This document shows positions 1-6,818 of a stretch of 7,251 bases of DNA, piece by piece; position 1 is the stretch's first letter; every line of letters starts with the position of its first letter. Source of the DNA: CAYMSF01 sp964542255 (GTDB taxonomy: Bacteria > Verrucomicrobiota > Lentisphaeria > Victivallales > Victivallaceae); the NCBI GenBank assembly GCA_964542255.1, contig CAZITV010000121.1, forward strand, positions 1-7,251, read 5' to 3'. The notes under the pieces were generated by a model. It was not told the DNA's origin. It did not search any database and was given only the letters and a program-made list of their open reading frames with translations. The position numbers and the translations under genes are program-made.

Positions 1-2384
1 TCGCTGATGCGCTGGCGCAATTTGTCGAACGCGGCATTAACTTCTTCATCGGTCAAAGTGCGTTCGGGACTGCGGAAAGTCAAAGTGTACGCCATACTTT
101 TTTTGCCTGCGCCAAATACTTTTTCATCTTCGAAGATATCGAACAGCTCGATTTTTTCGAGGAATTTTGGTTTAGCGGAGCGAATCAGATCCACTACTGC
201 CTGATGGGTCAAAGTTGAACTGGCGACGAAAGCGACATCGCGCGAGGTTGCGGGAAAGATTGCCAGCGGCGCATAGAGCAGCGCGCTATTTTTGGCATTC
301 AAAACCGCGGAGGTTTCAAATACGGCGGCGAATATTGGATAATCGGTACGAAACTTAGCGGAATACTCGTGGTTTAGTCTGCCGATATGTCCGGCGGGAT
401 TTCCGTCAATATTGACTGCGGCACATTGACCGGCGGCAAAACGTTTATCGGCAGTTGGCACAAAATTGAAATTTTTGATTTTTCTGGCAGTTAACCACTC
501 TTCGACCAACCCTTTTAAATCAAAAAAATCATAGGATTGCTGGCGTTCCGCGGAAAAGCGTTCCGGGTAACAGCGGCCGCTCAAAACCATACATACTTCG
601 ATGCGTTCTTCAGGAAATTTAGCGGGATTGGCACAAAACACCTTGCCAATTTCGAATAAACGCAAGTCAATATTTTTTCTGGCGGTGTTGCGTTCAATGG
701 TTGCGAGCATTTCGCCCAGCAGCGACGGACGCATACAGGCCAAATCCTGACTGATGGGGTTAGTAAGCCGAATGACATCCTCAGTTGCGAAGCGGGTATC
801 CGACAATGCGGATTTATCGCTGACGGTGGAGTAGTGCATGCATTCATTCAAACCCAGTGCAATTAGTTCGTTGCGCAACTGCTCGACCGCGGCATAGGCG
901 TCACGGGCAAATAAGCCGGTGGCTTTGGCGGTGACAGGAATTACCGGCACCGCATCAAGTCCGTTAATACGGGCAACTTCTTCAGCCAAATCGGCTTCGC
1001 GTTCAATATCGAGGCGGAACGCCGGAGGCGTGACCAAACAGCGGTCTGTGGTGATATCGCTAACCTGAAGCCGGAGCTTGCGGAAAATATCAACAATGCC
1101 ATCGTTGTTCAAATCTATGCCAATGAGGCTGCGGATGCGCTGAAAACGGCAGACCACCGGTTTTGCCGGAAGCGGTGCCGTCTGAACGTTGACTAAATTT
1201 GTGACTAGTTCACCGCCGGCCAACTCGAGTATCAGATTAGCGGCGCGGTCGCTGGCAGTTTCGACCATCTCCCAATCTATGCCGCGTTCAAAACGGTAAG
1301 ATGAGTCAGACGAGATGCCCAGTTCCCGGGAAGTGGCACGAATATTGGAAGTTTGAAAAGCAGCGCTTTCGAGTAAAATATTGGTGGTGGTCCCGGTTAC
1401 GCCGGTATCTGCGCCGCCCATCACACCTGCCAGCGCCACGGGTTTTACCGCATCGGCAATAACCAGATTGGCCGGGGACAGCAGCGCTTCTTTGCCGGAG
1501 AGGAGCAGCATTTTTTCTCCAGCTTTGGCACGGCGGACGACAATGCGTTTTTCCGCCAATTTGTCGAGGTCAAACGCGTGCAGCGGCTGGCCGAGCTCCA
1601 TCAGCACAAAATTAGTAATATCCACCACATTATTAATTGGGCGCATGCCAATGCTTTCGAGGCGTTTTTTGAGCCAGGCGGGGCTTTCCTGAACTTTGAC
1701 ATTGCGAATGATTCTGGCGGTATAGCGCGGACAGAGTTCAGGTTCTTCAACGGTTACCAGTCCGGCGCTGCTTTCATTGGCGGTTGGCTTTGGGGTGGTA
1801 AATTCCGGCAGCCGCGCGGTGCAGTTGAGCAGGCAGGCGACATCGCGGGCAATACCCCAGTGCGAAAGCCAGTCCGGGCGGTTAGGAGTAATTTCCACTT
1901 GAATTTTGGCATCGCCGGGGAAAATATTTTTTACCGGAGTTCCGGTTCTCAGTGTATTGTCCAGTATCATCAAGCCGTCGTGGTCATCACCCAATCCCAA
2001 TTCACGGCGGCTGCACAGCATACCCTGCGATTCAACGCCGCGGAGCTTGGATTTTTTAATTTTAAAAGTTTGTCCGCTGTCACGGTCGGTCAGTGTTGCG
2101 CCGATAACCGCCAGCGGAACTTTATTGCCGGCGTCGCAGTTAGGGGCACCGCAGACAATCTGTAATTCACCTTGACCATCAAAAACGCGGCATACCGACA
2201 ATTTATCGGCATCGGGATGGGGTTTGCGTTCCAGTATCTCGCCAACCACCACACCCTCGGGGATAGCGCCGGAACGTTCAATTCCCTCGACTTCGATACC
2301 TGCCATGGTCAGCTTGTGTGCCAATTCCTCCAGGGAGCAGGTAATATCGACATATTGCGAAAGCCATTCATAAGATATATTCAT
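1..2384 (-). CDS. pheT: Phenylalanyl-tRNA synthetase beta subunit, truncated by the window edge
   Basis: PheT is the large subunit of the cytoplasmic alpha2beta2 PheRS. It binds tRNA-Phe and hydrolyses mischarged Tyr-tRNA-Phe. From the ATG at 2384 the frame is open to the edge for 794 codons (E. coli PheT has about 795 residues), so only a short C-terminal tail should be missing. I checked the frame near 2150, 1380, 990, 600 and 3 and found no frameshift. Domains in order: N-terminal and EMAP-type tRNA-binding region (about 40-150, with IVCGAPN at 76-82); B3/B4 editing region (about 212-385, including VALAGVMGG); B5 domain (about 405-480); catalytic-like core (about 490-690); and the FDX-ACB anticodon-binding domain (about 705 to the end, FPATSRDVAFV). 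B5 keeps the Mg-binding pattern D459, D465, E468, E469, spaced like E. coli D452/D458/E461/E462. It lies 14 nt downstream of pheS. Confidence 0.97.
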   Translation of the reverse strand, partial: MNISYEWLSQYVDITCSLEELAHKLTMAGIEVEGIERSGAIPEGVVVGEILERKPHPDADKLSVCRVFDGQGELQIVCGAPNCDAGNKVPLAVIGATLTDRDSGQTFKIKKSKLRGVESQGMLCSRRELGLGDDHDGLMILDNTLRTGTPVKNIFPGDAKIQVEITPNRPDWLSHWGIARDVACLLNCTARLPEFTTPKPTANESSAGLVTVEEPELCPRYTARIIRNVKVQESPAWLKKRLESIGMRPINNVVDITNFVLMELGQPLHAFDLDKLAEKRIVVRRAKAGEKMLLLSGKEALLSPANLVIADAVKPVALAGVMGGADTGVTGTTTNILLESAAFQTSNIRATSRELGISSDSSYRFERGIDWEMVETASDRAANLILELAGGELVTNLVNVQTAPLPAKPVVCRFQRIRSLIGIDLNNDGIVDIFRKLRLQVSDITTDRCLVTPPAFRLDIEREADLAEEVARINGLDAVPVIPVTAKATGLFARDAYAAVEQLRNELIALGLNECMHYSTVSDKSALSDTRFATEDVIRLTNPISQDLACMRPSLLGEMLATIERNTARKNIDLRLFEIGKVFCANPAKFPEERIEVCMVLSGRCYPERFSAERQQSYDFFDLKGLVEEWLTARKIKNFNFVPTADKRFAAGQCAAVNIDGNPAGHIGRLNHEYSAKFRTDYPIFAAVFETSAVLNAKNSALLYAPLAIFPATSRDVAFVASSTLTHQAVVDLIRSAKPKFLEKIELFDIFEDEKVFGAGKKSMAYTLTFRSPERTLTDEEVNAAFDKLRQRIS

Positions 2385-2392
2385 AGTATTTA

Positions 2393-2396
2393 CCTC
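2393..2396 (-). promoter_or_regulatory. Shine-Dalgarno of pheT
   Basis: GAGG lies 8 nt before the pheT ATG and inside the 14-nt pheS-pheT gap, two bases after the pheS TAA. This fixes the ATG at 2384. The tight spacing implies translational coupling, which fits the equal alpha and beta stoichiometry. Confidence 0.8.
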
Positions 2397-2398
2397 AA

Positions 2399-3424
2399 TT
2401 AAAACTGTTCCAGAAATCTGACATCGTTTTCATATAACAGCCGGATGTCGTTGATGCGGTACCGCAGCATGGCGAGGCGTTCAATGCCCATCCCGAATGC
2501 GAAACCGCTCCAGATTTCCGGATCATAACCTACTGCCCGCAGGACATTGGGGTCAACCATCCCGGCGCCGGCAATTTCAAGCCAACCGGATTGTTTGCAG
2601 ACGCTGCAACCCTTGCCGCCGCACATAATACAGGAAAAATCATATTCAACACTCGGCTCGGTAAACGGGAAAAAGTGCGGACGGAGCCGAATGGAAACAT
2701 TGGTATCGAACATTTCATGGGCGTATGACTGCAGAACGCTTTTTAAATCTGCCATTGAAACCCCGCGGTCAATATACAGACCTTCAATTTGATGGAAGTT
2801 CATACTGTGTGTTGCGTCGGGGGTATCTCTGCGGAAGCACCGGCCCGGTGCGACAATCCGTACTGGTGGTTCCTGGCTCTCCATCACGCGAATCTGGACG
2901 GGTGAAGTTTGGGTGCGCAATAATCTGCCGTCAGCAAAATAGAAAGTATCACCAGGATCACGCGAGGGGTGATCCGCCGGAGTATTTAACGCATCAAAAT
3001 TATGATAAACCGTCTCCATTTCCGGCCCGGCCGCGACAATGAATCCCATACGGCGGAAAACCGCCACACTGTCATCAATCACGGTAGTAACCGGGTGTTT
3101 ATGCCCCAGGCGCAACCGCCGGCCGGGCAGTGTCAAATCCAGGAGTTCACCGTCACCGCTATCACTGCCGGTATTCAACCGCTCCATGGCCGCGTCGATA
3201 AGTTCCTGCAGCCGGTTTTTTGCGGTATTAAATGCCTGTCCGGTGAGTTTGCGTTCTTCCGGCTCCAGCGTGCCCATTTGTTGACTTAATGCCGGGAAGA
3301 GGCCTTTTCTGCCGGACAATTCGATTCTGACGTTCTCGATTTCCGATTTATCGGTAGTGCCGGATAAGCGCGATTCGGCATTGCGAAGCGCTGCTTCAAT
3401 TTGCGCGATGATTGGATTAGCCAT
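2399..3424 (-). CDS. pheS: Phenylalanyl-tRNA synthetase alpha subunit
   Basis: PheS is the catalytic subunit of PheRS, activating Phe with ATP and transferring it to tRNA-Phe. At 341 residues it is slightly longer than E. coli PheS (327). Residues 1-85 form the helical tRNA-binding arm. Class II motifs are all present: motif 1 around HP at 110-111 through IFxxMGF-like VFRRMGF; the conserved NFDALNTPADHPSRD stretch (142-156); TSPVQIR (173-179); motif 2 around GRCFRRD with FHQIEG (210-215); and motif 3 GMGIER (311-316). C265, C268, C273 and C276 form a CxxC-x4-CxxC cluster, a probable zinc site found in many bacterial PheS but absent from E. coli. The ATG at 3424 has only a weak GCGGAA element upstream (3431-3436). 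It is separated from rplT by 270 nt containing a strong terminator, so it probably has its own promoter or relies on controlled readthrough. Confidence 0.97.
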   Translation of the reverse strand: MANPIIAQIEAALRNAESRLSGTTDKSEIENVRIELSGRKGLFPALSQQMGTLEPEERKLTGQAFNTAKNRLQELIDAAMERLNTGSDSGDGELLDLTLPGRRLRLGHKHPVTTVIDDSVAVFRRMGFIVAAGPEMETVYHNFDALNTPADHPSRDPGDTFYFADGRLLRTQTSPVQIRVMESQEPPVRIVAPGRCFRRDTPDATHSMNFHQIEGLYIDRGVSMADLKSVLQSYAHEMFDTNVSIRLRPHFFPFTEPSVEYDFSCIMCGGKGCSVCKQSGWLEIAGAGMVDPNVLRAVGYDPEIWSGFAFGMGIERLAMLRYRINDIRLLYENDVRFLEQF

Positions 3425-3464
3425 AATTTTTTCCGCTTAAATGTTCTGACTGCTGAGCTGTTGT

Positions 3465-3504
3465 CAAAACTCTTTTGAGACTTTTGCGTCTTTTTCGAGT
3501 TTTG
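3465..3504 (-). repeat. Nested inverted repeat in the pheS leader
   Basis: CAAAACTC (3465-3472) is perfectly complementary to GAGTTTTG (3497-3504). Inside it, AGAC (3478-3481) pairs with GTCT (3488-3491) across a symmetrical 5x5 internal loop. No T-run follows on the minus strand, so it is not a standard terminator. It lies 41 nt upstream of the pheS start. The CAAAAC arm could instead pair with GTTTTG at 3566-3561, at the end of the candidate leader peptide. Confidence 0.5.
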
Positions 3505-3508
3505 GGCG
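3473..3508 (+). repeat. Four tandem 9-nt degenerate repeats
   Basis: Four consecutive units each begin TTTT: TTTTGAGAC, TTTTGCGTC, TTTTTCGAG and TTTTGGGCG. The period is exactly 9 nt with no gaps. The array overlaps the nested inverted repeat and lies in the non-coding gap between rplT and pheS. Its function is not known to me. The 9-nt period recurs in the repeats near the right edge of the window. Confidence 0.55.
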
Positions 3509-3559
3509 GCTTAAGCTCATCGTGCGTAACGCTGCTGCGCCTGATTTCGCTTATAATCG

Positions 3560-3589
3560 TCAAAACCTGCAAAAAATCCTGCAAAACAT
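3560..3589 (-). CDS. Candidate Phe-rich leader peptide upstream of pheS
   Basis: A nine-codon frame, MFCRIFCRF then TGA, has three Phe among nine residues. It sits between the rplT terminator and pheS, the same place as the E. coli pheM leader peptide. No convincing Shine-Dalgarno precedes its ATG, and no U-tract terminator follows the hairpin at 3504-3465. The Phe codons also arise from a direct repeat (TTTTGCAGG twice), so chance is a real alternative. The position is suggestive but the evidence is weak. Confidence 0.25.
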   Translation of the reverse strand: MFCRIFCRF

Positions 3590-3630
3590 CAATTCAAAAT
3601 AGTTTGGCAACTACCTCTACTGATTTAAAT

Positions 3631-3675
3631 AAAAAAAGCTTGAACTGAAAGGTCAGGCCTTATGTTCAAGCTTTT
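3631..3675 (-). terminator. Rho-independent terminator after rplT
   Basis: On the minus strand a perfect 12-bp stem, AAAAGCTTGAAC with GTTCAAGCTTTT, is followed by a run of T residues (3637-3631). The 18-nt loop contains a further short AAGG/CCTT stem. It starts 19 nt after the rplT stop. It should end or attenuate the infC-rpmI-rplT transcript and so separate it from pheST. On the plus strand only TTTT follows the stem, so the minus direction is favoured. Confidence 0.85.
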
Positions 3676-3694
3676 AAATGTTAAAAGGACGGGG

Positions 3695-4045
3695 TTAGAC
3701 CTGGCAAACTCTTTCGACCAAAGCCTTAAATTCCTGCGGCTCAGTGACCGCCAAATCAGCCAAAACCTTGCGGTTCAGATCAATTTCCGCCTTCTTCAAG
3801 CCATCCATAAACTGGCTGTAGGTAGTGCCGTTTAAGCGGCATGCGGCATTGATTCGCACCGTCCAAAGGCGGCGGAACTGACGTTTTTTCTGTTTACGGC
3901 CAACAAAGGCATGACGCATTGCTTTATCCACCGCGTCATAAACGGTACGGATATTTTTGCTGCTGCAGCCATAAAAGCCTTTTGCCTGTTCTAATACGCG
4001 TTTACGTCTTTTGCGTGACGGAACTGCATAAGTAACTCTTGACAT
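3695..4045 (-). CDS. rplT: 50S ribosomal protein L20
   Basis: L20 is an early-binding 23S rRNA protein needed to start assembly of the 50S subunit. In several bacteria it also represses its own operon by binding the mRNA. The 116-residue product has the usual length and matches the family throughout. It has a basic N-terminal extension rich in Arg and Lys (RKRRKR at 11-16), then QAKGFYG (20-26), the rRNA-binding helix around KKRQFRRLWTVRINAA (58-73), and the conserved YSQFMDGLKKAEIDLNRK segment with VLADLAV. The ATG at 4045 has AGGAG 9 nt upstream. It follows rpmI by 33 nt and is followed by a strong terminator, so it is the last gene of the IF3-L35-L20 unit. Confidence 0.97.
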   Translation of the reverse strand: MSRVTYAVPSRKRRKRVLEQAKGFYGCSSKNIRTVYDAVDKAMRHAFVGRKQKKRQFRRLWTVRINAACRLNGTTYSQFMDGLKKAEIDLNRKVLADLAVTEPQEFKALVERVCQV

Positions 4046-4054
4046 AATCTACAT

Positions 4055-4059
4055 CTCCT
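4055..4059 (-). promoter_or_regulatory. Shine-Dalgarno of rplT
   Basis: AGGAG sits 9 nt before the rplT ATG, inside the 33-nt rpmI-rplT gap. It confirms the start and suggests independent initiation in addition to any coupling with rpmI. Confidence 0.75.
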
Positions 4060-4078
4060 GATTTTAGTGGTTAAAGGA

Positions 4079-4279
4079 TTAGAGTCCGTAGGGCAATGCG
4101 GCCTTGATGCGGCGTCTTTCAGCACTGCTGACGGCTCCATCTTGTCCAAGACGGCGTCTGCGCTTCGCGCTTTTGCCGGTCATGAGATGGCGATTACCTG
4201 CTTTGAAATGGCGAAATTTGCCAGTTCCGGTCATTTTGAGCCGCTTGGCGGCACATTTTCTGGTCTTCATCTTGGGCAT
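4079..4279 (-). CDS. rpmI: 50S ribosomal protein L35
   Basis: L35 is a small, very basic protein of the large ribosomal subunit. The 66-residue product has the usual length. It opens with the family signature MPKMKTRKCAAKRLKMTGTGK and carries the conserved HLMTGKSAKRRRRL block (31-44). The ATG at 4279 has AGGAG 11 nt upstream (4295-4291). It follows infC after a 146-nt structured gap and precedes rplT by 33 nt. In E. coli rpmI translation is the target of L20 repression and rplT is coupled to it. The structured leader here is compatible with the same arrangement. Confidence 0.96.
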   Translation of the reverse strand: MPKMKTRKCAAKRLKMTGTGKFRHFKAGNRHLMTGKSAKRRRRLGQDGAVSSAERRRIKAALPYGL

Positions 4280-4425
4280 CGTTAGTTAAACTCCTGTGAT
4301 TCAATGGTTAACTGTTGATCCGGGACGGCCGATGCCAGCCTGTTCCGGCGCTAATAAGACATCACGCGGCAAGCGCGGTTGTCTTATATTTATAAACTGA
4401 TTTCAAAACAATAAGAAATCAGCAG
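4280..4425 (-). promoter_or_regulatory. Structured infC-rpmI leader, candidate L20 autoregulatory site
   Basis: Three consecutive stem-loops can be drawn on the minus-strand RNA. The first is CTGATTTC/GAAATCAG (4422-4415 with 4404-4397). The second is ATAAGACA/TGTCTTAT (4387-4380 with 4361-4354) enclosing a CGCG/CGCG inner stem. The third is GC-rich: CCGGAAC pairs with GTCCCGG with one mismatch (4348-4342 with 4326-4320), enclosing GGCTG/CGGCC with loop GCAT. A weaker AGTTAA/TTAACT pair (4313-4308 with 4289-4284) puts the rpmI AGGAG (4295-4291) in its loop. The location matches the E. coli operator where L20 binds. Assignment to L20 is inference; the pairing is seen in the sequence. Confidence 0.45.
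4291..4295 (-). promoter_or_regulatory. Shine-Dalgarno of rpmI
   Basis: AGGAG is placed 11 nt before the rpmI ATG. It can lie in the loop of an AT-rich AGTTAA/TTAACT hairpin, so its access could depend on upstream folding. Confidence 0.7.
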
Positions 4426-4944
4426 TTATTTTTTCCCGATTGGGGAAAAAGTAAGACTTACATTACGCCCAAGCAATTTGGGCTTATCTTCTGTTGTACC
4501 AATTTTTTTCAAATCATTGGTGATACGTTCCACAAGTTCGAATCCAATCTCTTTGTGGGCCATTTCACGACCGCGGAAAACGAGCGTGACTTTTAATTTA
4601 AACCCTTTTTCGAGAAATTCAACTGAATGTTTTAATTTATATCCATAATCATGCTCATCAATATTGACATGGAATTTTACTTCCTTGAGCTTTTGGGTGA
4701 CAACGTGCTTCTTTTGATTGCGCTGAACTTTTTTCTGTTCGTAGCACAACTTGCCGAAGTCCATAATCCGGCATACCGCCGGGTCGGATTTTTCGGCGAC
4801 CAAGACCAAATCCAGTTTGGCGGCTTGTGCGCGTTTTCTGGCCTCATCGTAATTAACAATGCCGACCTGTTCTCCCTCATCGTCAATAAGACGAATCTCT
4901 TTGGACACCAACGACATGTCGTTTGGTTTAATTAGCTTAGCGAT
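4426..4944 (-). CDS. infC: Translation initiation factor IF-3, probable AUC start
   Basis: IF3 binds the 30S subunit, prevents premature 50S joining and rejects non-standard start codons and wrong initiator tRNA. From the ATC at 4944 the product is 172 residues, close to known IF3 lengths. The N-terminal domain (about 8-75) carries KEIRLIDDEGEQVGIV and VCRIMDFGK. A Lys-rich linker leads to the C-terminal domain (about 85-170) with KEVKFHVNIDEHDY, FRGREMAHKEIG and the ending GRNVSLTFSP. A GTG at 4977 in the same frame would add 11 residues (183 in all), but nothing like a Shine-Dalgarno precedes it. A perfect AAGGAGG lies 8 nt before the ATC instead. The ATG at 4917 is too far from any ribosome-binding site and would trim the N-domain. 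It follows thrS after 134 nt. Confidence 0.95.
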   Translation of the reverse strand: MAKLIKPNDMSLVSKEIRLIDDEGEQVGIVNYDEARKRAQAAKLDLVLVAEKSDPAVCRIMDFGKLCYEQKKVQRNQKKHVVTQKLKEVKFHVNIDEHDYGYKLKHSVEFLEKGFKLKVTLVFRGREMAHKEIGFELVERITNDLKKIGTTEDKPKLLGRNVSLTFSPIGKK

Positions 4945-4959
4945 TAGAGTACCCTCCTT
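4942..4959 (-). promoter_or_regulatory. Perfect Shine-Dalgarno and AUC start codon of infC
   Basis: AAGGAGG (4959-4953), an 8-nt spacer, then ATC (4944-4942). This is the strongest ribosome-binding site in the window, and no ATG, GTG or TTG lies at a workable distance. infC genes in E. coli and other bacteria are known to use AUU, AUC or AUA starts, which lets IF3 repress its own translation. This arrangement decides the start and suggests the same control here. Confidence 0.75.
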
Positions 4960-5037
4960 GTTAATCCGGACCGTCACGAAACAGCAAAATAGTCAAAATA
5001 TTCCGCATATTCTTTCGGCCCGTAACTCATAAACAAT

Positions 5038-5060
5038 GCCGCAATATTACATATTATGGC
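5038..5060 (-). repeat. Imperfect AT-rich dyad in the thrS-infC gap
   Basis: On the minus strand GCC, AATAT, a GTA loop, ATATT and GGC form a stem with a 2x2 internal loop. It begins 19 nt after the thrS stop. No T-run follows, so it is not a clear terminator. It may be a weak processing or regulatory hairpin, or a chance product of AT-rich sequence. Confidence 0.3.
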
Positions 5061-5078
5061 AACAACTTTTATAATGTA

Positions 5079-6806
5079 TCACAATTTTTGCGCAATTTCA
5101 AGCTGCATTTTTTCAATAACCGCGGGAATGGTCATTTCGCCCATTTCGCCATCACGGCGTGACCTGGCGGCAACAGTACCGGCCTCCATTTCGCGGTCTC
5201 CGATAATCAGCATCCAGGGGATACGCTGATTGCGGGCATCTTTAATTTTAGCACCAATGCTTTCAGACCGCGCATCCAATTCCGCACGAAAACCTCTGGC
5301 ACGAAAATCTGCAAAAAGTTTTTTTGCGTACTCATGCTGACGTTCGGTAATCGGCAGAATCCGCACCTGTTCCGGCGCCAGCCACAGCGGGAATGCGCCG
5401 GCATAATGTTCGATGAGAATGCCGAAGAAACGTTCGAGCGAGCCGAGCAGCGCGCGGTGCACCATAAATGGGCGGTGCCGTTGTCCGTCTTCACCAATAT
5501 AAGTCATATCAAAACGTTCCGGCAGGTTAAAATCGAATTGGATAGTTGAGGTCTGCCATTCGCGTCCGATGGCATCCTTGATTTTCAGGTCAATTTTGGG
5601 GCCGTAGAATGCGCCGCCGCCTTCATCAACTTCGCACTTCAAGCCGCATTTTTCCACGGCTTTTTCCAGTGAGAGCATTGCTTTTTGCCAGCGTTCTGGT
5701 TCACCCACTGCTTTTTCCGGACGCGTTGCCAGATATGGTTTAATATCTTTAAATCCGAAAGCGTCCCAAATGGCTAAGCTGAAACGGAGTACTTCAGCGA
5801 TTTCGTCTTCAATTTGTTCCGGGGTGCAGATAATATGAGCATCGTCCTGAGTGAAGCCGCGCACGCGGAGCAGGCCGTGCAGCACTCCGCTTTTTTCATA
5901 GCGGTAAACCGTGCCGAGTTCAGCCCAGCGGCATGGCAGTTCGCGGTATGAGCGCATGCGGGATTTATATATTTCAATATGAAACGGACAGTTCATGGGT
6001 TTGGTATAATAATCGGTTTCATCAATTTCCATAGGCGCATACATTGAATCTTTGTAGAAATCCAAATGCCCGCTGGTCTCCCATAAATTGCTCCGCCCAA
6101 TATGCGGCGAGTAAACCATATCATAACCATTTTTGTAATGCTCGTCTTTCCAGAAAGACTCAAACGTATTGCGGATCATCGCACCTTTCGGATGCCACAA
6201 TACCAAACCCGGTCCAACCATTTCAGAAAAACTGAACAGATCAAGCTCTTTACCAAGTTTGCGGTGGTCGCGCTTTTTGGCTTCTTCTATCAAACGGAGA
6301 TACTCCGCCAATTCCTGTTTACTCGGGAATGCAGTGCCATAAACGCGCTGCAGCATCGGATTAGTTTCTTTGCCGCGAAAATATGAACCGGCGATGGAGA
6401 GCAGTTTAAAAGCACCGAGTTGTCCGGTATGCTCAACGTGCGGACCACGGCACAAATCACTGAAATTGCCGCTGCGGTAGAAAGTAATTTTATCTCCTGC
6501 CGGGATATCCGCCAGGCGTTCAAGCTTATAGCATTGCCCATCAGCGCGCAGCAGCGCTTCAGCTTCAGGGCGGTCGAGTTCCTGCACCTCAAATTTCAAC
6601 TGCTGATTGCAGAGCTTGCGCATCATTTCCTCGATTTTTTCGAGATCTTCCGGCGCCAGACGGTGCGTCAAGTCAAAATCGTAGTAAAAACCATCCTCCG
6701 TTGACGGACCAATGTCAAACTTGACGTCCGGAAAAAGTTCCTTCACTGCTGCCGCCATAATATGCGCGGTACTATGCCGAATTGTCTCAATCGGAAATTT
6801 ACTCAT
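5079..6806 (-). CDS. thrS: Threonyl-tRNA synthetase without TGS domain
   Basis: ThrRS charges tRNA-Thr in the cytoplasm and removes mis-attached serine. The product is 575 residues, about 65 shorter than E. coli ThrRS (642), because the N-terminal TGS domain is absent. The sequence opens directly at the editing domain. Editing residues H11, H15, C119 and H123 match E. coli H73, H77, C182 and H186. The catalytic zinc ligands C273, H324 and H450 keep exactly the E. coli spacing (C334, H385, H511). Motif 2 (RYEKSGVLHGLLRVRGFTQ, 302-320), motif 3 (GSLERFFG, 455-462) and the C-terminal anticodon-binding domain (about 475-575) are present. The ATG at 6806 has AAGGA 12 nt upstream, and an in-frame TAA at 6824-6822 rules out a hidden TGS extension. 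It is the first gene of the cluster in this window. Confidence 0.97.
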   Translation of the reverse strand: MSKFPIETIRHSTAHIMAAAVKELFPDVKFDIGPSTEDGFYYDFDLTHRLAPEDLEKIEEMMRKLCNQQLKFEVQELDRPEAEALLRADGQCYKLERLADIPAGDKITFYRSGNFSDLCRGPHVEHTGQLGAFKLLSIAGSYFRGKETNPMLQRVYGTAFPSKQELAEYLRLIEEAKKRDHRKLGKELDLFSFSEMVGPGLVLWHPKGAMIRNTFESFWKDEHYKNGYDMVYSPHIGRSNLWETSGHLDFYKDSMYAPMEIDETDYYTKPMNCPFHIEIYKSRMRSYRELPCRWAELGTVYRYEKSGVLHGLLRVRGFTQDDAHIICTPEQIEDEIAEVLRFSLAIWDAFGFKDIKPYLATRPEKAVGEPERWQKAMLSLEKAVEKCGLKCEVDEGGGAFYGPKIDLKIKDAIGREWQTSTIQFDFNLPERFDMTYIGEDGQRHRPFMVHRALLGSLERFFGILIEHYAGAFPLWLAPEQVRILPITERQHEYAKKLFADFRARGFRAELDARSESIGAKIKDARNQRIPWMLIIGDREMEAGTVAARSRRDGEMGEMTIPAVIEKMQLEIAQKL

Positions 6807-6818
6807 TTTTCTGTCGTG

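Noticed and set aside
1578..2165. Long plus-strand open frame of 195 codons
   Set aside because: It lies wholly antisense to pheT, whose minus-strand frame shows unmistakable PheRS-beta domains. It resembles no family and is a codon-bias shadow.
1..2384. Frameshift or pseudogene in pheT
   Set aside because: Translation stays in one frame with expected PheT motifs at all points checked. The gene only appears incomplete because the window cuts it.
3465..3504. Second Rho-independent terminator or classical attenuator before pheS
   Set aside because: The hairpin is followed on the minus strand by ACAACAGC rather than a T-run, so it cannot be called a standard intrinsic terminator.
4945..4977. 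GTG start for infC giving 183 residues
   Set aside because: No Shine-Dalgarno precedes the GTG. The perfect AAGGAGG lies inside that extension, correctly spaced for the ATC at 4944.
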